Shown here: piece after piece, positions 1-12,600 of the stretch
Layout: every line of letters starts with the position of its first letter
Position numbering within the stretch: position 1 is the stretch's first letter
Assembly: GCA_037951165.1 (NCBI GenBank)
Contig: JBBDHG010000024.1
Span: forward strand, 10,720,001-10,784,000
Reading direction: 5' to 3'
Length of the DNA stretch: 64,000 nucleotides
Origin: Lophius americanus
Lineage: Eukaryota; Chordata; Actinopteri; Lophiiformes; Lophiidae
Notes under the pieces: generated by a model
The model's input: the letters and a program-made list of their open reading frames with translations, nothing else
Databases searched by the model: none
Told to the model about the DNA's origin: nothing
Program-made: the position numbers and the translations under genes

Positions 1-195
1 TGTTCTCCGCGGGCGATAGTATCTCTGTGGGTAGAGGGGTCGTCCTCCAATCCAAAGATAGTCCTTGAGGAAGACCGCGACCCCCTGTTCGCACCCCGGG
101 CTCCTCACAGGGCCCGCCCACTGTTCCTCAGGTGTGTGTTAAATGCATAGAACTGATTTTGCTCCATTTGTATAATTGTATTTGACAACTAAAAT
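1..195 (+). repeat. SINE-like dispersed repeat, 3' part
   Basis: The first ~195 bases read like a repeat that is common in fish genomes: a 'gtgggtagaggggtcgtcct' block, then 'ccttgaggaagac', a stretch of short C/G-rich words, and an AT-rich tail with 'tgtataattgtatttgac'. The left end lies outside the window. It has no open frame. The family assignment is from memory of similar fish sequences and not from a library search. Confidence 0.5.
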
Positions 196-242
196 AATTC
201 TAATTCTAATCAATGTCTTTGTTTTTATAACAACTTATGAAA

Positions 243-290
243 TAATCGTTTGATTGAAAAAAACGTGTTTTTCTTTCAATCAAACGATTA
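243..290. repeat. Perfect 17-bp inverted repeat (hairpin)
   Basis: Bases 243-259 and 274-290 are exact reverse complements (arm taatcgtttgattgaaa) around a 14-base loop that includes 'aacgtg'. It lies outside any gene I can support. It could be a fold-back repeat or the centre of a palindromic MITE; no function is implied. Confidence 0.8.
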
Positions 291-999
291 CGATGCCTTC
301 AAAGTAGCCAAAACAAACAGTTTTCCCTTAAATAAACAAAATGGAAAGACGAAACACAACCAACTTCTACATAGTCTTTTGATGGCTTATAAATGTTTTA
401 ACAGCCATCTGAAAAAAACACTTCATTAAAATTCATCTGTCCAAGTCGAAAAAGTCAGACTTCTTGTCCAGACCTGTTCCTCTTGTCCAGTTTACCATAA
501 TAACCATTTTGGGGGGGCGGGGGGCTGTGCAGGCGGTATGTTGTTGTTCCTGCTCCGTTCACTTCACCTTGACATCTCAGCAGCGGCTCGCCCAACAGAG
601 AGTCGACAGCAGCTGAGTTTACACAACCCCCCCCTCCTTTCCCATTTTTCCCTCCATTAAGTTTGTGTAATTTCTTTCAAACACATCGACCTTTTGTCAG
701 TATAATTCCCTTCATCACACGCCGCAGCAGTTCTGGTCACAGACGATGGAAGATGTGGAGAGACACGTACATCACGGTCAACAATCTGTCTCGCTGCCGA
801 TCTTCACACCCGGTCCCATCAGGTGTCAGCCCGACCCAACTGGACTGAATAACGCTCCACCATTCAGCACCAATATCACGCAGGAGAGTTTGTCCGTTCC
901 TTTTATCGTGTTACTGCAGCAGATTTGGAATTGTCTCTTCAGATGGTAGCGGCTGTTATCAAAAGTCACAAGATATTTGTTGTTAGGTTCATACACCTA

Positions 1000-1145
1000 A
1001 AATACTTGATTCTTTTTATGCACCACCACCATTTACGTAACTTTACTTACGTTTATACATCAAATCTATTCTTTTTTTTGTTTTACCAGTGGTCATACTT
1101 TGTTACCTTTACGTAACAAAAGTAGTTGGTTCCTTTTTGTGCATA
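1000..1145. repeat. Diverged dispersed repeat with TTACGTAAC motifs
   Basis: This stretch has several 'acgtaac' and 'gtagttggttcctttt' words. The same words recur at about 3,385-3,540, next to the long hairpin there, so the two stretches are probably copies of one old repeat. No coding frame is supported. Confidence 0.35.
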
Positions 1146-2228
1146 AAAGCTGTCCCTTTCACACCGTACACTCTAACACTGTGGTTCTGCAAGATGTCCC
1201 GCTGATGTTTTATTCACCAAACTATTACATCATATTGGAAAGGTGTGTCGCCTGGTGTTTCTTACTGTCCTGCCAACCCAATATACCAAAGTCATGATCC
1301 TACAGGAGCAAAAGAAAACAGTTAAAAACAGTGATTTCAGTCAACATGTACATCAGAGATTCTAAATTACATTAAATTACAGTGAATTACAACTTTTGTT
1401 TGACTTATACTGTAAAACTTGGCAGAAGAGAATACCGTGGAAAAACTGTCAAATTTTAACAGTAAAATACGTTAGAATTCAAAAACAGTTTCACTGAAGT
1501 AGACAGGATGAATTATCATAAATGAATTAACAGTAAATAACTTTCTTATTTCCGGTCAGATAAAGTGGGAAAAACAGAATTTTACTATTTTATTTTACTT
1601 TAATTTACTGAATACAAACTTTTGGTAAGATTAAAGGAACAATGCCATAATGTGACAAGCAAGTAATATCCTTTAAAAGTATTATTCTGTGTAAATAACA
1701 GATTACGCTGCTATAAAGGTAAATAACTGATGGAGAAAAAAATAGCATCCCAGCATTCTCGGGATGTCCAGTATCATCCCAGAATTTGATGATTGACTTA
1801 TTTAAAGTCAACATGTTTCCTGCTAACTGTCATTAATGATGATGAGTTTGAGTGAGTGTCAGATGAAGACTCTTTTCAGTGTGGGCACTGGAGCAGGCCT
1901 GCCATAGAGTTTCAAGGTAGAGCCGTGCCGCTGCCTGAATGAAAATACAGCGTGGAAAGAATTTCCTGAAGTGAAACTCAATGGCCACTGAACAGTAGAA
2001 TATGCACTGGAAGAATCATCTGCAGAGACTTGGGTTTGTGCAGCCCGGTTAAACAGCACATCAACAATGGAGGTTAGAAAAGAGCTGCAGCTCCAAAGGG
2101 GCCCAGTAACAAGATTATGCGCTATGAAAATCTAAAATGCAGTGAATAAAAATGGATTTCCTCTATACAGTTATTCGTTTTCCTCCGTTTGAAACCTCAA
2201 AAATGTTCTGAATTTGTCACCTTTCCTC

Positions 2229-2598
2229 AGAGCTGAAGGGCGGCCTGCCAGCCAAGGACGACAGTGGCGTTACTGAAGACGGTGTGGCAAGGAGAACCAT
2301 AATCCGTGGCTTTCCTGTGCTGACTGGTCTCAAAGAGAACCAGCTGGTGTTGGGTTTCCATCCAAGCAGCTGGGCTCGGGTGTTCTGTGGTCCTCCTCGG
2401 TCGTCTTTGAAAGAGGATAGTGGGATCCAGTCCCTCCATGAGGCCCTGAGGACCCTGCCACTGCAGCCACGCAGAGGAGAGACGCCTCCGCCGCAGACGT
2501 CTAGGAAGACAACAGGCCGGCAGAGAGCAGCTGGGAGAGTTTTGGCAACTGGTGAACACAGCACCAGTGTGCAGCCGGACATTTGGCAAGAGACTTAG
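2229..2598 (+). other. Unassigned GC-rich open stretch, possible terminal exon
   Basis: A pyrimidine-rich tract ending in 'cctttcctcag' precedes a frame of about 122 codons that runs open to a TAG at 2,596-2,598. GC content is clearly higher than in the AT-rich flanks. I do not recognise the product: no known domain, no Cys pattern, no membrane segment, Arg/Pro/Ser-rich toward the end. Two other frames on the opposite strand are also open over the same bases, which is what high GC alone produces. No upstream exon with a matching donor could be picked out. It may be a terminal exon, a decayed retro-insert or chance. Confidence 0.2.
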
Positions 2599-3308
2599 AA
2601 GGTCGTGAAGCAATGTGGGAAGTCAGGATGTTGTCCAAATGGGTGAAATGTGTCTGAGCGAAATGGTGGGAAGAAATCAAAGACAAAATGTCTTCAGTTC
2701 AGGGAGGCTTGCTCAGACTGGGTGGGGCCCGTTTTGAAGCGGCTCTCCTGCTGGGAGAGGCGCGGCGTTACCCCGCAGAGGAAGTGGAGGACTTTAGGAA
2801 AGACCTCGACAGTGTGTTGATTGGGCCTTTTCGTCAATCTGACTGATCTAGTGTTTCTTGATCTGGAAAAGCCTGAGGGCTGAAATGTTTTCCTTGTATT
2901 CGGTCTGGCCACACAGATGGTGGAAAATAGCTGTGGAGCTGGTTTTGCTTGGCCCGGCTGCTCTATTTTATTTGGAGACCTGTGCGAAAGGATGAGTCTC
3001 CCAGTTAAACTGGACAAGGCCCAAGTCCTTTGGAGATCACACAGGCACTAAAATCCATATGGGAGATGTATAAACAGCAGCCAGTGTTTATTTACAGCAA
3101 TTGGTACCTCGGCATGTATCCGACGCTCGCCAGCGCCACCCTGTGGAGAGGAGCTGAAATCCAACATACCTGTCTGTGTTGGGTATGGGACACCATACAA
3201 ACTAGTTCTGCAAATGTGAGATCAAAATACATTTTATTTTACAAATTTTGAGATTTCAGTAATTATCAGTCCGGCTCATATTGATCTGTCTGAATTAAAG
3301 GTGTAGTG

Positions 3309-3381
3309 CAACATTTTGGCAACAAGAGCGCTTTTTTTAATGGACACGTTAAAAAAAAGCGCTCTTGTTGCCAAAATGTTG
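3309..3381. repeat. Near-perfect 32-bp inverted repeat (hairpin)
   Basis: Left arm 3,309-3,340 (starts caacattttggcaacaagag) and right arm 3,349-3,381 are reverse complements apart from one extra A in the A-run, with an ~8-base loop 'tggacacg'. The arm contains 'aagcgctcttgttgcc'. A transcript from either strand would form a long, nearly perfect duplex. The sequence after the right arm matches the repeat at 1,000-1,145, so a fold-back mobile repeat is the simplest reading; a small-RNA precursor is possible. Confidence 0.8.
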
Positions 3382-3539
3382 GCTACTTGGTTACGGTTTT
3401 ATGTGATAAAAACTACTTGGTTATGTTTTTGTTTCAAAACTACTGGGTTCTCTTTTACGTGACAAAAGAAGTTTGTTACTCCTTGCGTTATGTTTATGCA
3501 TCCACCTTACTTGAGTAGGTTTAGGTAACAAATACCTGC

Positions 3540-4345
3540 ACCAAGGACCACCTCTGAGCCCCTTCTTGTTTGCTACAGTGATGGACAGGCAGACAGTTGA
3601 GGTCAGGCAGGAGTCTCCGTGGACTATGACGTTCGCAGATGACATTGTGATCTGCAGTGAGAGCAGGGAGCAGGTGGAGGAAAGCTTGGTAAGATAGTGG
3701 TATGAAGGTCAGAATACATGTGTGTGAATGAAATTGAGACAGACGGAACGGTGAGGATGAAAGAGTAGAGGTGATGAAGGTGCAGGAGCTTAAGTACTTG
3801 GAGTCAACTGTTCAGAGAAGGAGTGTGGAGAAGTGGTAATGAAAGGACTGCCAGCAAGGTGGAGTGGGTGGAGAAGAGCTTGTCAGGAGTTATCTGTGAC
3901 AGACGAGTAGCAGCAGGAGTGAAGGGGAAGGTTAACAAGATTGCGGTGAGAGCAGCTCTGCTGGATGGTTCAGAGACGGCGGCTCCGACCAAAAGACAGG
4001 AGGCGGAGCTGAATACCTTCAGATAAGATTAGAAAGGCGAACAACAGAGGGACAGTCCAGGTTAGACGTCTTAGAGACAAAGTCAGAGAGGACAGATTGA
4101 GATGGTTTTGGACAAAAGGAAGGACAGTGGAGGCTGGTAGAAGGATGCCGGAGACGGAGCTGCCAGGCAGGAGAAAATAAGGAATACCAAAGAGGAGGTT
4201 TCTGGATGTGGTACGAGAGGACATGCAGTTGGTTGGTGTGACAGAGGAGGATACAGAGAACAGGGGAAGATGGAAAAAGATGATCCACTTGGGCGACCCC
4301 TAAAGGGAGCAGCCGAAAGACAAAGACGAAGAAGATGAAAAGGAA
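3540..4345 (+). mobile_element. Degenerate non-LTR retrotransposon 3' end (RTE/BovB-like)
   Basis: Reading the + strand across several frameshifts and stops gives the C-terminal half of a LINE reverse transcriptase. The catalytic FADDIVIC box is encoded around 3,632-3,655, followed by an 'ELKYLESTVQ' segment near 3,790, 'SGVICDRRVAAGVKGKV' near 3,890 and 'FWMWYERTC' near 4,200. A purine-rich GAA-type tail runs from about 4,300 to 4,345. The frame is broken many times and the 5' part is missing, so this is a dead copy. The clade name is from memory and could be another LINE clade. Confidence 0.75.
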
Positions 4346-6200
4346 GAAGAAGATGCCGTGAATTTTTACACCAAAAGAGTAAAAGTAATTTGGGACCAGA
4401 CAGTGACCGTTCACGGTTCAGCGGTTGACTTCAGTCATAATACGTTTGGAACTCACGTCTACTCGTGGCTTTGCATTGACATTGTAAGCATTCGCACCAC
4501 ATAGCAGTGGTGTTTTTCCCAAACGGTCCCAGGAGGTTTGGTTTCCTGAACTTTCTCGCCTTTTGCACTTTGAGTTGGAGAGTTTCAATATACCTTCTTT
4601 TTTTTATTCCTGGGTTTAATTGAAGCTGCTGAAAATATTCAAATTCTAGTTCTATCCTTAAAATTTTCAAGACACCAACGCAATTAGCATACTCCCAGGG
4701 CCAAAGCCACGGAACCCCCCCCCACCCAAACACACACCACACAGATCTCATGTATATATGTATAGACTCCTCACTCTATGACCACGACCACAAAGACATT
4801 TTAGGCCAGTGATTTAAAGCTTCTGTAACCTTTTGATCCAGAACACTGGCATAAAAGTTTTGGCGTCTTGGACGGTGTTTGGGAGCCGTGCTCTCTCTGC
4901 TTGTAATCAACCAGCGCTCGCATATTTGTTCCTCAAGCAGCAGTTTGGGCGCATGAAACGAAGGAGTCAGCAGAATGCTCATCCTTATTGTGACTGGGTG
5001 AAACACTTCAATTGAAAGCAGAGAAAAAGCTACGAGCAGACTCTCATTCCTCTGGAAAGTCACACATTATTTGAGCTGCGTCTCGGGGCAGTGATTATGG
5101 CGGTGCACTGTGGAGGGCTGAGGCGGTTGAAATAGGAGCCTGGAGGATTTTACGGCTGTTCTGAATCAGGACCGGCATGTCTGCTTCTGCTTCTCTTCTG
5201 GTTGTCGACCAGCGTGTGATAATCTAAGAGGAGAGTGTCCGCCGCAAACCGCTGAGGGGTTTACGCGTAACCTTACCACACAAGATAGTCCGCAGCATGA
5301 GTCTGTGCAGAATAATAATGCGCTCACGGCTACCCTGACGTGATTTTTAGATCCACCTGAACTTTCACAAGAACATGCATTTTAAAGGAACAGTTCAACC
5401 ACAAGCGAAAAGGCCCTTGATGGATGCAAAACATTTTCTGGATATTCAGTGAATAACAGCGAGAAGATGGGGACAAACACAAATGGCGAGAGAAAAGGTG
5501 CAAATAAACCAAAAGTTTTATTTCTCGCATCTTTCTGGCGAGTTCAAACATTCATGCTTGGGCCACATATTTACGTAACACTAGATGAAATGTAACCCGT
5601 GCTGAGATTCTGCAGACGTCTCGCTGCACCACGACCGCAGGACCTCAATGCAGAAATGGAGGACGAGGTTATTGCAGCTTTAAGTGGACACCCAAAGCTG
5701 TACGAGAGTCAGGCCTGGGAAAGACGGCCATCCTCCAAGGTCAGTTGGAGGCAATTGAGTTTTCAGCCATCAATCATTGAGATACATCATCAAGGATAAA
5801 GTAAAACAGGGGGGAAATGAGTTCATCTCCAGTGTGAATGCAGAGAACCTCCACGTCTCCAGAGAACCCAAGACCCGGATAATCATATCATGTACAATCT
5901 AATATGTCTCTGTCTACAACGTTATTATAGTTTTTATTCATGAGGATGAACCCACCTCATCACTTTCAGTGCAGACGGCAAATCTTTGTTTTTATATTCA
6001 TTTGTTATTTCTACTACTGCTACTTCAAACAAACGAAGCGACTGGTTTCTTGGGGCTTTCTGATTATCCTCAGATGAAGTACAGCTGTTGTTGTTTGAAA
6101 GAAGTTATTTCTGTCCTTTTATTTAAGCTGAATGCTTCAATGTAATCTCTAAAATAAAAGCATTAGAGCCCATCAGGAAGGTGTTAAAGTCAATGATGCA
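4346..6200. other. No gene recognised; one MITE-like fragment
   Basis: Open frames here are short and lack splice signals or recognisable domains. Around 5,376-5,420 'aaaggaacagttcaaccac' resembles a fish MITE end that recurs near 11,236, 29,933 and 48,727. I see nothing else to annotate. Confidence 0.4.
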
Positions 6201-6268
6201 GGGTGAGGTGTGCCTCAGGGATCAGTGTTTGGCTCCCTCTTGTTTCATCTGGATATTCATGACTTTCC
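6170..6268 (+). mobile_element. LINE reverse-transcriptase fragment
   Basis: Bases 6,210-6,266 encode VPQGSVFGSLLFHLDIHD. This is the conserved 'GVPQGSVLGPLLF' block of LINE reverse transcriptases, with one or two changes. Stops lie on both sides, so only a small piece survives. Confidence 0.65.
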
Positions 6269-6963
6269 ACACTTTTTTGGTCCTAATTATTCTTTACTGT
6301 ATTAAGTCATGCCATCCTGTTCTGTAGTCAATTTACAGCGGACTACGTTTAGTCATAGAAAAAAAAACGCAACAAAACTGGCTAGCTGGCTTAGTGTCCG
6401 TTTGTGTTCAAGCTTTTCTATTGGCTCGGAATAATTTAGAAAAAACAAAACCTGCTTACCGGTGGTGTGATATGGTGTTTAATCGGCTGGGTCCCTTGTT
6501 ACCAAAGCAAGAGTAGGATGTAAAGGAATTGAGGGAGAGAGATAGATATTGGCCTTCGTCAGGACATTGTGGAGTTGGCTGTCTGGAGATTTCATGTGAC
6601 GTTCAAAAGATTCACACAAATGTGGAAAAATCTGAAAGACTGTAAGAAAAAAGATTTAAAAATTCTAAATTAAAAAGTGCAGCGGTGGAGCAAGGCTGAA
6701 GCGGGTTTTGATTTTCGGCGTTCTGATTTTCTACATTTAGTCACAGACTAACTCTTAAGTTCTGGTCGGTGACATGTTAGTTAGTCGTCATTCAGACATC
6801 AGGTTATTATCAGCATTTCAGTCAATCTAATCCAGACCAAAACCAAATGTTTTGTCATTTGACTCTGATTTCACATCAGATTTATCAGATCACCATCTGA
6901 TGAAGAACAGCTCGAATGATTCAGAATGCAGCTTTTTCACAAAGTATCTTGTCTGATGTCGCT

Positions 6964-7018
6964 TCAAGGAAAACATCCAGACATGGAACACGCTCTGATG
7001 TCTGGATGGTTTCCTTGA
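6964..7018. repeat. 21-bp inverted repeat (hairpin)
   Basis: Bases 6,964-6,984 and 6,998-7,018 are reverse complements with one mismatch, around a 13-base loop. The arm contains 'acatccagacat'. The fold is about 55 nt long, within the range of small-RNA precursors, but it could also be the core of a palindromic MITE. No transcript evidence is available from sequence. Confidence 0.75.
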
Positions 7019-8599
7019 TATCATGTATATTTTGAATCAAGCTCCAAGCCAGCAAGCGGGGGCTTAGTTCTTACAAGTAAAGTAAAGTTTGACAGAAGAT
7101 TGGGACTGTTTCGTCCCAGAGGCCTCTAATTATCGGCTTTACCAGATCAAACTCTGGGACTCAGCCATTCTGAGGGCACCAGCGACTAACGGGAACGCTG
7201 CAGCCATCCACCAGTTTCCCCTGGCGAAAAAATGATATGTTTTTACGGACCGCCTCCCACCACCAAGCAGATCCTGCAAATCATGATAAAACTGTGGATT
7301 TGTGTAGGTGCTAGAAGACAAATACGAGACTTTCCATTCTCGATTTTATTTTTCTTTAATGCCTCACAGGCTTCACAAACATGAGCTCCTGACATTAGAA
7401 TTGAATTCCCTGACTGACTGATGAACTAACGACTATCCTGGTTATCACACCACCTAAACCTTCAGGCAGCATAATTGCTTCCGCCTCGCGTTTTTGATTT
7501 CATCAGCTTATCCCAGCTATCACAGCGTGTCTCGTATCTAGCGCTGCGGCTGGAAGGATTCAACCACGGCGCACGTTTTTCCTGCTGAGGCTGGCCAAAG
7601 CGGGCACCTTAAGTTACAGCCACTTCAGAGTCTGGTGTTAGTGGTCTATTAACCACTAATAATTAAAATGTCACTTTGGATGCCATTGAATGCATTGCAA
7701 ACCTGTTGTTTTTTCTTTGTTTTTATTTAAAGAAGCTGTAAGAAAGCATATTTTCCTGCAGTTCCCCCTGTTTTTAGCAGAATAAGGACATTCTGGCAGC
7801 TCCGTAGAAAAGTTTTCCATATGTAACATGTTAGCTATGATTTCCTCTCCAAGTTCAACTATGATTCGTCAGCTCATAAATTTGTCACAGATTAATTGGG
7901 AGGTAGAAAAAGGTGTCAGAGAAGCTAATTACTGTTGAAATAACCTTTGCGTCACGTGATGGTGTCACACATTGAGGCCCGTTTGTTTTCTCACGCAGCA
8001 GTGAGTCCACCACCGGCATTTAAGCTGCAGATGCAGCGCGAGGACGTGACAGGGTAAATACTTACTTTCACCACCGCACAAGCGCAGGGAAAAAAATCAG
8101 AACAGGATCCATTTTACAGAAAAAAGATTTCAAATGTCAATATGAAGGCTGATGAACCCAAAACGTAAAAAAAAAAAACTGTTTGTGGAAATAACGGTAG
8201 AAATAAACGGCAACTGCAAAAGAGCATGAAATTAAAATGGTTCTCACCGCGGTGGAACTGAATAATGTTAAATCAATAAACGGAACATAACGTTATTTCT
8301 CACGATCATAATAAATAAATATAACAAATATCCATAACATTACAACCACCGAGGGGGAAGTGAAAATAAGATCGCTAACATCAATAACGTGTTTCTGAGT
8401 TCTTGTGACCATGGCTTTTGTCAGTGGGTGGGACATATTGGATAGAGAAAAAATAAACATTTCGTCCTCGATGTTGACGTGCTGAAAGCAAGAAAAATGA
8501 ATGAAAGGATTCGGGCTCATCTGACAACTGTCATATTGTGATGACAAGCCTAATAGTCTTGTTGGATTTTCCTGGTCTGCAGTGGAAAGTTCCCATCAA
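7019..8599. other. No gene recognised
   Basis: I read both strands and found only short chance frames (longest about 84 codons at 8,293-8,547, minus strand, low complexity and without homology I know). No strong repeat or regulatory motif stands out. Confidence 0.4.
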
Positions 8600-8812
8600 G
8601 GTCATGCAAGGAGTAACAACCGGTGAACCGGCGACAGGGTCCTGGCTGCTCACGACTCATTGATAAACATGGGAAACGAAAGGCTTGCCCGTGTTGTTAT
8701 GAAAAAGTTAATGCTGGTTATGAAAGAACACCCACAATTCCCCAGGAGCTGTTTTGACAGCAAAAAGAGGACAGTTAGTAGGAGGATAGTTATAATGTTA
8801 TGGCTAATTGGC
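8600..8812 (+). mobile_element. Tc1/mariner relic (fragment)
   Basis: The sequence 'ccggtgaaccggcgacaggg' near 8,620, 'aaaagttaatgctggttatg' near 8,705 and the terminal block 'ttataatgttatggctaatt' near 8,790 match one Tc1-like family found elsewhere in this window. Large internal parts are deleted and no frame survives. Confidence 0.7.
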
Positions 8813-8924
8813 ACATCCTCCAGACAATAAAATGATTGTGGTAAATATACATGGATGGAAATATTAATGACCCTGTCCGTTAATGCTCAGGGGGGCAACC
8901 GCTCATACACTGATCTGTTCTAGA

Positions 8925-9080
8925 ATTTCTTTTGATTTTGGTATAGTGTGCTACTGGTGAGACCTACAAGACAACTTCCTGTTTCTCAAAATATTCATGA
9001 TGACATGATTGAACAGGGTTGTTAGAAACGAGGTTCTGGGTTAGTTTTGTCCAGTTTCCACTAGTTATTAATGGGAGTAA
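8925..9080 (-). mobile_element. Fragment of second Tc1-like family
   Basis: 'tatagtgtgctactggtgag' and the following 'acctacaag' closely match 57,030-57,060 inside the larger Tc1-like element at 56.1-57.3 kb. Strand is given for the transposase sense of that element. Only this edge is recognisable. Confidence 0.5.
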
Positions 9081-9474
9081 GCAGGTTTTTGGATTTGATT
9101 TTCAACCCTTTAAACTCCTCGGCAAGAAAAAAAAAGCTTGTAAAAATCATTTGTTAACATATTTGATTTCTTTGGGACATTTATTAATTTAATACCTTAG
9201 AGATATCAATGTTCATTATACTGGCAAACTGTTTGGTCTGGCATGTTTTTTAAACAATAAAAGAAATTCAAGATGAAATTTTGTATTTCATGGATAAATA
9301 GCGTGTATAAAATAAATTAGCTCTTAGTAAAGTGTTTTTAGAAAAACCATTTTACCCTTATTAGACTTTTTTTCATGTTACATAATTCTGTGTTAGTAAG
9401 TTCTCACAAACTATAATTTGCCACAAAAAAAAATCGTAATTATCGAATTTGACTTTGTGTAAAACCTCCTCCTC

Positions 9475-9600
9475 AGCGGCGCCTTTGAACCGTGGAGTCC
9501 GCCAGGGCTCCATCATTAGCCCCTTTACTCTTTTGCATGTACATGCTGCCCATGGATCCCATTATAAACTGGTTCAGTCACATTTTTCATGACGTAATAG
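9475..9600 (+). mobile_element. LINE (L2-like) reverse-transcriptase fragment
   Basis: The + frame reads GVRQGSIISPF followed, after a frameshift, by a YMLPM-like piece, as in L2-type reverse transcriptases (GVPQGSILGPLLF...YMLPLG). The fragment is short and broken. Confidence 0.55.
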
Positions 9601-12600
9601 AGACTCAAAATGTTTTCAACTAAACGGTTGAGCAAAACTTTATAAAGGGGACAAATGCTTTCAGACAAGCTTCAGTTTAGATCAACCTCTCAGGTTCAAT
9701 TATAATGACCATTAAAAGTTGTATTTTGTGGTAAATAAATTTACTTTATGAATTGGATACAGAAGGAAAAAAACAGGAAAAGATCCAATATTTTTTCTAA
9801 GCCCTTTTGTTCCAGTAGCTCCAGCACCTAAAAACCAGACAAACAGATAAAAACTGCAGAGGTAATCTTTCATCTGAGGGTATAATTTTGCCCAATTGCC
9901 TTTCATGATGGTCTAAATTAAATGCTCTACCATTAAGCTGATTTACGATCGCCGTGTCGGCGGTCCACTTTGATGTCGTTGCATAAATGACACATTCTAT
10001 CCAGCAGTCGAACAATCCTGACGCTCTTACAGGACAGACAAATAAAAAACGGTCGTGGAAAATTAAATGAGTTTTTCAGCGTTTTGGAGACGTCCTGCTT
10101 TGCCAAGCCCAATATAATAACTCTAAAACTATTACAATCTGACAAGTGTTGGTATTGGCAGCTTGTCAGCGCAGAGGCAGTCCTTTACCATTTGAGATTG
10201 AGCGCCATGTGTATTGATTTCATTTGTAATCGCTTGAATTCAACAAGGATCTGTTCACAATCCAACAAATGTACATATGAGATGATATAAATTATTTCTT
10301 GACACCACGAGTAAAGCTTTAAAGTCCACTTTTATTACTTTTACAGCCGTGTAGCCTGGGCCCACGTCCAACAGCCTCTCCGCTGGTTATCACATGGAAC
10401 ATTTTTTAATGTATTTCTTCATTAAAAGCTCTAATATCAATCTACAGACGCACTCGGCCGTAAATCACACCTGCATTTATGAGGCCTGTTAGAGGAAATC
10501 CCGCTGTGGTCACCTCAGGTGAGAGGGAAACTTTACTCAGTGTGTATGAACGACATTTCTCAGCGGGATCCTTCCCAGCTCTGGATGGCCTGCAGGCAAA
10601 GGCCAAAAAAACAACGACTATAAACAGGTTGGAGTCACAGGAGGAGTCCAAAGTCAGTCCTGCTCCTGCTCTCTCACCGAGCCCCTCTGTGATATATGGA
10701 CACCTCCAGCGGCGTGCAAGTCAAACAAATCATAGGAAGGTAGAGGTCTCTGTTGGGGAACTCTTTTTCACATGGGCGAGGATTACTTACCTTTGCCTTT
10801 CTGCAGGCAGCTGGGAAATGGGCCAAAAACTCTAAAAAATAAAGAAATGAGAAGAATTTAATCCCTATCGCAAACACGGCAAAGCCAGGGAGAGATTAAA
10901 GGCTGCTCCCAAAAAATAACACCCCTAGAGGTGGACAATAATTCCATTTATTCCACAAGATGTTTGTTTTCTTTTCAACATGGGACACTCAAGTACGGGT
11001 GAGGGATAAAAATTGACGCTTTTGTTTTCTGTGTGTATCGTTTTACCCAGTAGCCACGCCGCAGAGGAGTTTCTCTCGCCAGAAATAATTTAAAGGGATA
11101 TTATGGGTCAGTGTGAAAAGGCTACTGTTTCCCAGGCTTTCATGGACCTCAAAGTCCAGAGAGGTGAAATCATTTTTAGATAAAATCAGGTTTAATCACA
11201 CTTCAGGAAAACTGCTTTTACTTTAACTGTGTTTTAAAGGAACTGTTCTAACCCACAAAATTGAAAATTCAGTCATTATCATCTCACTCAATATTCCATT
11301 CCGCTGCTCAGGGCAGAGAGACCCTTCGATATCAATCTCCCCAAATAGTTTAAGCGCCAAGTACTATTTAATTTACTTATTATCATACAACATAATTTGT
11401 AATAAATGATTCATCTTGTCCTCTTTCTGTCTAATCTGATTGAACTATGTTTAGCTGCTACAAGTTTACAATTGATGACAGAACACTTAATTTCTGAATC
11501 AGAGAATGGGCTTTTAAGTTGTCCTCCTATAATTTTAAAAATATATCCAGATGATTTATCAAGATTTTGTGTGGGGATCCAGATCAGGTTCATGCAAGAT
11601 GTGTAAAAATTATGGGAATTACATGGACAAGCTTAAACATGTATATTTCCGCCATTATACAAGATCAACTAGAATCTGCAATCTCTTTTGTGAGTGAAAT
11701 GATTTGGGGGCAGTATGTGGTCAGAGTTCTCACTGATGAAACAACAGTGCTTATTGTTCTTGTTTAATGGCGTATATACTGCAATTGCATTGGACCCCTT
11801 GCAAATACCTCAGAGGGGGTGAAATTTTTTTCTGTTTATAACTTTCGAGGGAGATTTCTGGGCAGTGGGTGGCTATAAATCATTTTATGATAAATTAAAT
11901 ATCCTTTTTGGAAAATATACCATGAAAGAAAGCGAGACTATCAACGTGTTTTCATTACAGCAGTTGCCACTGAAGGAAAACACTGTCCCCTGCTGTCCAC
12001 CAGCTGGACTCACTCTCCGTCAGTCTAGTTTTCACCTAGTTTCATTAATGACTCACTTATAAACTACACAAATCACGCTTAGCAAACATAAATATCTCTT
12101 TTTGTGTATATAGATGGATATATAGCATCTTTAGCACAAAAATGATCTGTGTATTTACCAATATAAAATATAATAATATACACCCGTACAGATTTATCCA
12201 CGCCGGTAGATGGCGGAAATACATCACTGTGGAACAGGTGACAGATTCCGTTGCCATGGTGATGACGCTGTTAGGTTACTAAAACCGAACCACTTCCCTG
12301 ACAACCACTGCCTCAACATTTCAAGGTAGGCAAAACCTTGTCTTTTTATTTTCCGATCTCTGATGTTGATCGATATGATTGGAAACAATCTTGATTGATT
12401 GTATAAATAAACCATCGCTTGGGTTTCCCATGATGCATCGCTTTATTTTTGGTGTAGTAGCACAGGGAGATGACAGGCAAACGGAGGAGCGTTGCCAAAC
12501 GTACGGTAGTTATTGTTATTTGTACGATAATTTCCCCCTCTGTGCGATTAACGGTCATATATACCGTAAACCCTAGAATGTAGGATAAAGTCACCTTTTC

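Noticed and set aside
10479..10835. 118-codon + strand frame and overlapping minus frames
   Set aside because: No known domain and no splice partners; open frames on both strands suggest composition rather than coding.
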